Below, one piece after another: positions 8,359 to 14,083 of a DNA stretch of 26,945 bases (positions are counted from its first letter, which is position 1; each line of letters starts with the position of its first letter). The position numbers and the translations under genes were made by a program. The DNA lies in contig JAEDIV010000012.1 of assembly GCA_016296675.1 (NCBI GenBank), positions 1 to 26,945 on the forward strand, in the 5' to 3' direction. Below the pieces are notes generated by a model. It made no database searches, was not told the DNA's origin, and saw only the letters and a list, made by a program, of their open reading frames with translations. This DNA is from Clostridia bacterium. GTDB taxonomy: Bacteria; Bacillota; Clostridia; Christensenellales; Aristaeellaceae.

Positions 8359-8391
8359 AACGCATCCCCCTTAAGTGTAAAGATTATGCTT

Positions 8392-8420
8392 ATCATGCCA
8401 TAGTTTTTCTGCTTTGTCAA
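8392..8420 (-). promoter_or_regulatory. Promoter of the GH5 gene
   Basis: On the minus strand TTGACA (8420-8415) is followed after 17 bases by CATGAT (8397-8392). The leader to the ATG would be about 25-30 bases. Confidence 0.65.
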
Positions 8421-8475
8421 GAGAATCAAATTCATATCCGGATCCATAAAAAGAATGGCGTTTTCCATCATGTTG

Positions 8476-8484
8476 TGCTATAAT
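8476..8484 (+). promoter_or_regulatory. Extended -10 promoter of the GH10 gene
   Basis: TGC followed by TATAAT (8479-8484) is an extended -10 element. The -35 region (about 8456-8461, TGGCGT) is poor, as is usual for extended -10 promoters. A small palindrome, ATCCGGAT at 8436-8443, lies between the two divergent promoters and may be a regulator site (weak). Confidence 0.55.
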
Positions 8485-8517
8485 GCAATACAGGAAATCG
8501 TTTTAGGAGGAAACCCG

Positions 8518-9723
8518 ATGAAGAAGTTACTTTCCATCCTTCTCGCTTTATCCATGATTTTAGGAGGCGCAGTTTCAATGGCGGAAAAGGAATATGATTC
8601 CCTGTATACCCTTGCAGAAAAACACGGCTTTTCCCTCGGCGGCTGCCTTTCCTACAGCCAGCTCAGGGACGCGGGATACCTGATCAAATTATCCAAACAC
8701 TTTAACAGCGTAACCGCCACCAACGAAATGAAGGCCTATTCCCTTCTCGATCAGCGCGCATCCAGAAGAACCGAAGACGGCATGCCCGCAATGAATTACA
8801 CTCAGGCCGACAAAATGGTCGAATGGGCCCAGAAAAACGGCATCGGCGTTCGCGGACATGTGCTTGTCTGGGACGCGTACATGCTCGACTGGTTTTTCCA
8901 TGAAGATTATGACAGCGGAAAGCCCTACGCCGATCAGAACACCATCCGTCTTCGCACGGAATACTACATCCGCGAAGTCATCACCCATTTTGAAAAGAAA
9001 TTCCCCGGCGTTGTATACTGCTGGGACGTTGTAAATGAAGCGGTCGGCGAAGGCATTCTGGAATACAATTTCAACGACAAGCGCCGCGTGCGCACCATGC
9101 GCGACAACAAAGACAATCTCTTCTACAAGTACATGGGCGACGATTACGTAGAACACGCCTTCCTCTATGCGAAAAACACCGTGGAAGAGCTGGGCGCGGA
9201 TATCAAGCTTTTCTACAATGATTACAACACCTTCGATACCGACAAGATGCTGGCGATCCGAAACCTGGTCATGTCCATCAACAATTTCGCCTTTGATCCT
9301 GACGGAAATCCCAGAAAGCTCTGTGACGGCGTCGGCATGCAGGGCTACATCGGCGGCTGGGGCACGCAGACCGGCTGCATGAATGAAAGCGATCTTACCA
9401 AGATCAAAAACGCAATCAGCGCATACGCCTACCTCGGCGTTGAAGTACATATCACGGAAATGGCCGTTCGCAACTACGAAAAGGACAAAGCCCATGAACA
9501 CGCCGAATTCTACGCAAAGCTCATGAAGATGATCAAAGACCTTCAGAAAGAAAAGAACAACCCCGTCACCAACATCACCATCTGGGGCCTGATCGACCAG
9601 CCCTTCCTCGCCAAGGACAACTACAGCTACCGCCAGAACGGCCCCTTCTGCGGCCTCTTTGACGAGAGAATGAATTATAAAGAATCGTTTGATCTTGTAT
9701 ATGAAGAACTGATGGCGGAGTAA
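8518..9723 (+). CDS. Secreted glycoside hydrolase family 10 enzyme (endo-beta-1,4-xylanase-like)
   Basis: This 401-residue protein has a signal peptide (about 1-22) and a single GH10 TIM barrel. The catalytic acid/base is E174 in WDVVNEAVGEG; the nucleophile is E314 in VHITEMAV. Other GH10 marks are TATNEMK (66-72), RGHVLVW (112-118) and GMQGYIGG (273-280). GH10 enzymes cleave xylan internally with retention. Two deviations stand out: the usual WHSQ-type segment reads WDAY (118-121), and the C-terminal aromatic segment reads NYSYRQNGPFCGLFDE. The ATG at 8518 has a perfect AGGAGG 8 bases upstream; an in-frame ATG at 8455 lies upstream of the promoter. No binding module or anchor is present, so the enzyme should be released. 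Confidence 0.93.
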   Translation: MKKLLSILLALSMILGGAVSMAEKEYDSLYTLAEKHGFSLGGCLSYSQLRDAGYLIKLSKHFNSVTATNEMKAYSLLDQRASRRTEDGMPAMNYTQADKMVEWAQKNGIGVRGHVLVWDAYMLDWFFHEDYDSGKPYADQNTIRLRTEYYIREVITHFEKKFPGVVYCWDVVNEAVGEGILEYNFNDKRRVRTMRDNKDNLFYKYMGDDYVEHAFLYAKNTVEELGADIKLFYNDYNTFDTDKMLAIRNLVMSINNFAFDPDGNPRKLCDGVGMQGYIGGWGTQTGCMNESDLTKIKNAISAYAYLGVEVHITEMAVRNYEKDKAHEHAEFYAKLMKMIKDLQKEKNNPVTNITIWGLIDQPFLAKDNYSYRQNGPFCGLFDERMNYKESFDLVYEELMAE

Positions 9724-9735
9724 AAACAGAACACT

Positions 9736-9781
9736 AAGCGCCGTCTCATAAGGCAGGTTAGCCGGTGAGACGGCGCTTTTT
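9736..9781 (+). terminator. Rho-independent terminator of the GH10 gene
   Basis: A perfect 13-bp GC-rich stem (9736-9748 with 9766-9778), a 17-base loop and a run of T residues. It lies 12 bases past the stop codon. Confidence 0.92.
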
Positions 9782-9901
9782 CTATGATCGATTCGGAGCA
9801 TCCATACAGGCTGTTACCGTAGGGCGAGGGCTTGCTACCGCTGATAAGCCTATGGAATTGCAGGCATTATCCCCCATTTTTTTATCCACCGTTTCATTCA
9901 T
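9782..9901 (-). CDS. Possible small ORF, 39 residues, unrecognised
   Basis: The frame begins MNETVDKKMGDNACNS and overlaps the stop of the preceding small frame by 8 bases, as in translational coupling. Its C-terminal half is read through one arm of an inverted repeat (9817-9839), so it may simply be repeat-derived sequence. I recognise no family and give it low confidence. Confidence 0.15.
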   Translation of the reverse strand: MNETVDKKMGDNACNSIGLSAVASPRPTVTACMDAPNRS

Positions 9902-10143
9902 TATTGTATGAAACGGCCTTTGTGCCCTTCGTGGCATATTCAAAAGAACACAGCCGAAGCAGCGCATAGGCTGTTCCCTCCACTGTCATCCTGTTTATTT
10001 GCATAATCAAGCTTTGTTTGCTCTCCTCATTCGTTATCGGCAATTCCGCTTTGTTTGTCTTTCCTGTCGTTACCCGTATATCCAATCCGAATCTCCTTTC
10101 ACAAGCAAGCACATTTCGGAGGGAGCAAGCGCCCGCCCTACGG
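9817..10143. repeat. Short element bounded by 23-bp imperfect inverted repeats
   Basis: Bases 9817-9839 and the reverse complement of 10121-10143 match at 20 of 23 positions; both begin CCGTAGGGCG. The 281 bases between hold a perfect 9-bp hairpin (CCGTTTCAT at 9889-9897 with ATGAAACGG at 9908-9916) and two small open frames. The layout resembles a MITE or a pair of dispersed intergenic repeats. No target-site duplication is obvious, so mobility is not shown. Confidence 0.4.
9894..10085 (-). CDS. Possible small protein, 63 residues, TTG start, unrecognised
   Basis: The frame reads (M)DIRVTTGKTNKAELPITN and ends KGTKAVSYNNE. The TTG at 10085 has AAAGGAG 7 bases upstream, a good ribosome binding site, and the composition is protein-like: charged N-terminal half, then a helix-like segment with two Met and a Cys. 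It lies wholly inside the inverted-repeat-bounded element, so it may belong to that element. No family is recognised and no promoter is evident. The stop codon falls in a 9-bp hairpin. It could be a gene remnant. Confidence 0.3.
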   Translation of the reverse strand: MDIRVTTGKTNKAELPITNEESKQSLIMQINRMTVEGTAYALLRLCSFEYATKGTKAVSYNNE

Positions 10144-10174
10144 CGTGAATGATACATATGCTTTCAACATACAA

Positions 10175-10206
10175 AAACCGCCGCGTGCTTTCACACGCGG
10201 CGGTCT
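10175..10206 (-). terminator. Rho-independent terminator after binding protein 1
   Basis: A perfect 11-bp GC-rich stem (10177-10187 with 10194-10204), 6-base loop, and a T run on the minus strand. It ends the 14-kb transport locus. Confidence 0.9.
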
Positions 10207-10242
10207 TATAAAGCTTAAACTTCGTTATGGCTTAAGTCTCTA

Positions 10243-11595
10243 TTATTTGCCGTTGAAGGCGTCGCAGAGAGCCTGCCATGCGGGAGTTGCGGCCTCAACG
10301 AGTTCAGCGGGGGTGGATCCGCCAAGCTTCCAGAGCAGGGGAGCGCCCAGAACGTCGTTTATAGAGCCGATGTACAGAGTAGCATTGGCTACGCAGTGCT
10401 CGGGTTCACGGAGCATGGCGTAGGTTTCGTCTACAGCGCGCTCATCGGTGAAGTTGTACTTGTTGCCGATCCAGCCGAACTCATCGTCGTAGCCGGGGGT
10501 GGCGTTGGACCACAGGTCGTAGATGTAAGCCAGCTTGGCAGTGGTCTCAGCGTCATAGACGTTGGGGATCACGGTCACGTTGTCGCTGGTGATGTTCACA
10601 TAGGTTTCGCCCTTGGGGCCGATGGGGAACGCAACGCAGCCCCACTCGTCAGCCATGTCGGCCATTTCGGAGTTGTCGTTGAATCCGCCGTAGGTCTGAT
10701 ACATGTAGAAGCCGCAGAAGCCCTGCTTCCAAGCCTCTTTGAAGTAGTCCCAGTTGCCGTCAGCGGGCTGCTGATAGCCGTAGTTGTTCCAGACGTCCTT
10801 CGCCCACTGGAGGCCTTCGAGAGCGGCATCGCTGCCAACTGCGATCTCGAGATCGCCAGCGTCGTTGAACTTGAAGAATTCGCCGCCGTTGGAAACAACG
10901 CCCATCATGTAGAGGTCGCTGTTGTTGCCGGTCATGCCATAGATATCAAGAACGCCATCGTTGTTGGTGTCGTTGTTGATCTGCTGGAGCATGGCTTCGA
11001 AAGCTTCCCAGGTCCAGGTGCCTTCGGCCTGCATGTCATAAATCTTGTTCCAGTCGATGCCGGCTTCTTCAAGAACGCGCTTGTTGAAGTACAGGCACTG
11101 ACGGGGCTCAGAGTTGCCGGTGGCTACGCCGTATACCTTGCCGCCCTTGGTCATGAAGTTGACAGTGGCACTGTTCCACTTGTCAGCAGACAGGTCGATC
11201 AGGTCGGTGTCCCAAGCAGCGAACAGGTCGTTGCCCATGGGGGTACCAACGAAGTCCGGGGGAAGGATGAAGAGGCACAGGGTGCCGTCGGGAGCGGTGG
11301 TGAAGTTGATGAGTTCGGTTACGTTGCTCGCCCAGTCGCCCTTCTGGATCTGGGTGATCTTGCAGTTGTAGGTGGCCTCGAGCCAATCGCGGTAGTCATA
11401 CTGAGCCTGCTGTTCATCGGTGGGCTCGGCTACGCGATCAGCGCTTGCGGTCCAATAGTCATAAATGTAGATCTGCGCGCCGCCAAAGTCAACGCCCGCT
11501 TTGATCTCGGGGTATCCTTCGGGAGCTTCTGCGTACGCGCCAACGCATACGAGCAGCATCATGAGGGAAAGGAGCATTGCGACCAGTTTCTTCAT
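10243..11595 (-). CDS. Extracellular solute-binding protein of a carbohydrate ABC transporter (binding protein 1)
   Basis: This 450-residue binding protein probably captures an oligosaccharide for the permease pair just upstream. It has a signal peptide (1-22, ending VGAYA) but no lipobox, since the only nearby Cys (C17) follows Val in LLVC. The mature protein has two-lobed binding-protein features such as GKVYGVATG (152-160), the hinge-side LYFNKRVLEEAGI (168-180) and TWEAFEAML. NNDTNNDGVLDIYG (207-220) resembles a calcium-binding loop. The ATG has AGGAGG 8 bases upstream and the gene ends with tandem stops. It has its own strong promoter and a leader of about 350 bases, so it is probably expressed above the permeases. 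In a cell with one membrane, a non-lipidated form would need another means of retention. Confidence 0.9.
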   Translation of the reverse strand: MKKLVAMLLSLMMLLVCVGAYAEAPEGYPEIKAGVDFGGAQIYIYDYWTASADRVAEPTDEQQAQYDYRDWLEATYNCKITQIQKGDWASNVTELINFTTAPDGTLCLFILPPDFVGTPMGNDLFAAWDTDLIDLSADKWNSATVNFMTKGGKVYGVATGNSEPRQCLYFNKRVLEEAGIDWNKIYDMQAEGTWTWEAFEAMLQQINNDTNNDGVLDIYGMTGNNSDLYMMGVVSNGGEFFKFNDAGDLEIAVGSDAALEGLQWAKDVWNNYGYQQPADGNWDYFKEAWKQGFCGFYMYQTYGGFNDNSEMADMADEWGCVAFPIGPKGETYVNITSDNVTVIPNVYDAETTAKLAYIYDLWSNATPGYDDEFGWIGNKYNFTDERAVDETYAMLREPEHCVANATLYIGSINDVLGAPLLWKLGGSTPAELVEAATPAWQALCDAFNGK

Positions 11596-11943
11596 AATGG
11601 GATCCTCCTAAAAATATTTCTGTGTGCGCTGTTGAATGGCGCACATAGATTCGAAGTTGGGGTGTCCGGACAATGCGGACGGAGGGATTACAGCCATATC
11701 TGCTTATTGAAATCACTCATAAAAACCATCTATGTCTGAAATCCCCGGCCCGGGGGCGCAATCTATGATTGCGCCCCCCGCCTTTTGGCTGTAAATGGGC
11801 CATGGCACATTTTCGCTGCGTCTAAACTCAAATACTGTGAAAGAGTATTTGCAGCATAAAAATTGCTGAATTATTCCTTAAGCGAGGGAAACAAACGAGA
11901 TTAGACGGAACACCAAGAGGGGGTGAAAATCGGATATACAATA
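11596..11943 (-). promoter_or_regulatory. Long structured 5' leader of binding protein 1, possible cis-acting RNA
   Basis: From the promoter at 11950-11978 the transcript would run about 350 bases before the ATG. It can form a 7-bp closing stem (11901-11907 with 11819-11825) around two hairpins (11852-11868 and 11829-11851), a three-way-junction shape. Then come an 11-bp GC-rich stem (11752-11778), a small GTCCG/CGGAC hairpin (about 11664-11680) and a 7-bp stem (11623-11645) just before the ribosome binding site. None has a T run, so these are not plain terminators. I match it to no known riboswitch. Confidence 0.4.
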
Positions 11944-11949
11944 CGAACT

Positions 11950-11978
11950 ATTTTAGTTGACCGGACCTAAATTGTCAA
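11950..11978 (-). promoter_or_regulatory. Promoter of binding protein 1
   Basis: On the minus strand TTGACA (11978-11973), 17 bases and TAAAAT (11955-11950) make a near-consensus sigma-A promoter. It lies inside the 459-base gap after the permease genes. There is no clear terminator before it, so read-through from the permease operon is also possible. Confidence 0.75.
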
Positions 11979-12054
11979 TCCCTTCTTTGTTCCATCCGCC
12001 ACACTTATTATAAAACAAGCGTCATCTGTTTGCATTTCTCTTTCGTAAAAAGCT

Positions 12055-13062
12055 TTATTCCTTCGTACCGGACATGGCGATCGACTCTACAAAGGTGCGC
12101 TGGGTGAAGATGTAAAGAACGATCAGCGGGATACAACATACGAGGATGCCGATGGAAACCAGCTGCATCTGACGGCCGACGGTCACGATGGTGGGCTTTC
12201 CGGACTCTGTAGAGAAGTAGTAATTCATACGGGTCAGGATGGTGGAAAGCTCGTTTGAGAAGATGGAATAATTGGACAGGAAGTTTCTGGTGTAGAAAAG
12301 ATCCGTCCACTGCCATACGAAGGAGAACAGGAAGCAGCTTAAGATGGTAGGCATAGCGTCGGGAAGCATGATGCGAACGAATGTATGCAGGCTTCCGCAG
12401 CCGTCCACGTATGCAGCTTCTTCGAGAGACTTGGGGATACCTCTGAAGTACTGACGGAGCATGTAGATGTACAGACCGTTTTTAAGGCCCATGCAGGTAA
12501 TGCTCATCAGGGAATACGGAACAAGCGAACCATGAAGATTGACGCCTTTTCCGAATATCGCCTTGAAAATGCCAAGAACATCGAAGTTTACGAAGTTCAT
12601 GTACAAGGCCGTTGCAATGGTCTGCGGCGGCACAATGATGGTCACGATGACGCAGCCGAACCAGAGCTTCTTAAGCGGGAAATCATATCTTGCGAAGCCG
12701 TAGCCGACCAATGTGCACGCGACAACCTGAAGAACCGATACCAGCGCGCTCGTCCAAAGCGTGTTGAGCATGGACTTGGGAAGGCGGGTAAGGTCTGCGA
12801 CGATGCGATAGTTGTCAAAGGTGATAGTCTTGGGGAGAAGGATGACGGTAGAGTCATACAAATCTCTCTCAGGCATCAGGGATGTTGAGAATCGCGTCAG
12901 AAGGGGCTGGATGATCATGAAGCAAAGACCAAACAGCAAAAGCGCACGCACTACGGACACGACCACTTTTGAAATCTTGTTTCTCAGAAGGTAGCCGCCG
13001 GACTGTCGGTTCGCCTCCCAGAAATCGCGCTTACGGATCATTTCCGTTTTGTTAGTCTTCAT
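12055..13062 (-). CDS. Carbohydrate ABC transporter permease, MalG/UgpE type
   Basis: This 335-residue membrane permease has an N-terminal cytoplasmic segment of about 30 residues, six predicted helices and an EAA loop (LEEAAYVDGCGSLHTFVRIM followed by LP). It ends with the family-typical FTQRTFVESIAMSGTKE. The ATG at 13062 overlaps the end of the upstream permease by 11 bases and has AGGGGGG about 9 bases upstream, so I keep the first Met over the internal Met at residue 8. It should pair with that upstream permease to form the channel for binding protein 1. No ATPase is nearby; a shared MsmX-like ATPase is expected. The substrate is likely an oligosaccharide (inference). Confidence 0.92.
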   Translation of the reverse strand: MKTNKTEMIRKRDFWEANRQSGGYLLRNKISKVVVSVVRALLLFGLCFMIIQPLLTRFSTSLMPERDLYDSTVILLPKTITFDNYRIVADLTRLPKSMLNTLWTSALVSVLQVVACTLVGYGFARYDFPLKKLWFGCVIVTIIVPPQTIATALYMNFVNFDVLGIFKAIFGKGVNLHGSLVPYSLMSITCMGLKNGLYIYMLRQYFRGIPKSLEEAAYVDGCGSLHTFVRIMLPDAMPTILSCFLFSFVWQWTDLFYTRNFLSNYSIFSNELSTILTRMNYYFSTESGKPTIVTVGRQMQLVSIGILVCCIPLIVLYIFTQRTFVESIAMSGTKE

Positions 13063-14083
13063 AGTAGTGTACCCCCCTGGTGATGATGAAGGAGCTCACC
13101 GCAATGAATGCAAGTGCAATGGCAAAATAGATCCAGCTCATGGCGGCGCTTTCGCCGAAGCGAACCTGCTGATACATAACCTCGTTGATCAGCTCCATGA
13201 CCTTGTTGTCGTTCTTCATGAAGAAGTCGATAATGGTGTAGATGCAGTTAACGAGAAGCAGCGGGCTGACCATGGGGAACGTGATCTTCCAGAAGGATTC
13301 CCACGCGGTGCAGCCTTCCATGTCCGCCGCCTCGTAAAGAGAAGGCGAAATGGCCTGAAGACCGGAAAGGAACACGATGATCTGAATGCCGCTGGCCATG
13401 ACGATGTCGTAAATCGAGTCGATCATGGTAAACAGCACTTCAAACACGCTCGAAGCCATACCGGAAACAGAAAGAAGCTCTTCAAGGGTGGCTGAAATGT
13501 TGATGCCCGAGGAAGACGAAAGCTCTTCCGCAACGGATTCAATCATGGTGATTTCCTGGTTGGAGCCGATCTGCGCTTCGATGCCGGGCAAAACGCCGGA
13601 ACAGAGAATAACCGGCAGGAAGAAGATCACTCGTGCTGCGGTTCTGCCTTTGAAATCCTGATTCAGAATAACCGCGATTACGAAGGAGAGAACGAGCGTC
13701 GAAATGGCATTGATGGCCATTCGGCCGACTTCTGCAACAAGGAAGTTATTGAAATCAGGGTCTACGCTGAGTGCGTATTTATAGTTTTGAAAGCCGATGA
13801 GTTCACTGGTATAGCCGCTTCCGCGAACGATGGTGACGGAGGAAAAGCTCATCATCAGCGACTCGCACAGAGGCTTTAGCATGAACACGAGGAAACCAAG
13901 GATGAAGGGAAGTACGAACAGCGTTCCGATTCTGGCGTTTATGGAGCGCATGGAATCAAAGGTGCCGTTTTTCGTCTTCTTGCCTTTGATAAGCCGCATC
14001 AGGGGTTCAATCGGAAGATATGTCAGAACGGAATCCTTCAGGCCCCATTTTCTGACGCCGATTTTGCTTTTCGCTTGTGCCAT
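13052..14083 (-). CDS. Sugar ABC transporter permease, MalF/UgpA type, with extracytoplasmic insert
   Basis: This 343-residue permease has a cytoplasmic N-terminus (1-50), helices starting at about residue 52, and an EAA loop (LYEAADMEGCTAWESFWKIT followed by FP, about 249-270). Between helices, residues 165-225 (GIEAQIGSNQEITM... to ...MIDSIYDIV) form a Ser/Glu-rich, mostly helical segment of about 60 residues that is longer than in ordinary LplB/UgpA permeases. It may reach out toward the binding protein, as the P2 loop does in MalF (analogy, not homology). The gene overlaps the stop of the DUF5696-like gene by one base (TAATG), so translation is coupled. It pairs with the following permease. 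Confidence 0.9.
   Translation of the reverse strand: MAQAKSKIGVRKWGLKDSVLTYLPIEPLMRLIKGKKTKNGTFDSMRSINARIGTLFVLPFILGFLVFMLKPLCESLMMSFSSVTIVRGSGYTSELIGFQNYKYALSVDPDFNNFLVAEVGRMAINAISTLVLSFVIAVILNQDFKGRTAARVIFFLPVILCSGVLPGIEAQIGSNQEITMIESVAEELSSSSGINISATLEELLSVSGMASSVFEVLFTMIDSIYDIVMASGIQIIVFLSGLQAISPSLYEAADMEGCTAWESFWKITFPMVSPLLLVNCIYTIIDFFMKNDNKVMELINEVMYQQVRFGESAAMSWIYFAIALAFIAVSSFIITRGVHYYED

Noticed and set aside
10396..11739. A 447-codon plus-strand open frame opposite binding protein 1
   Set aside because: Antisense shadow with a Val/Gly/Ala-rich, domain-less translation; the minus-strand gene has a signal peptide, ribosome binding site and terminator.
11752..11778. The 11-bp GC-rich hairpin as a terminator between the permeases and binding protein 1
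   Set aside because: It has no T run on either side and lies downstream of the binding-protein promoter, so it is better seen as leader structure.
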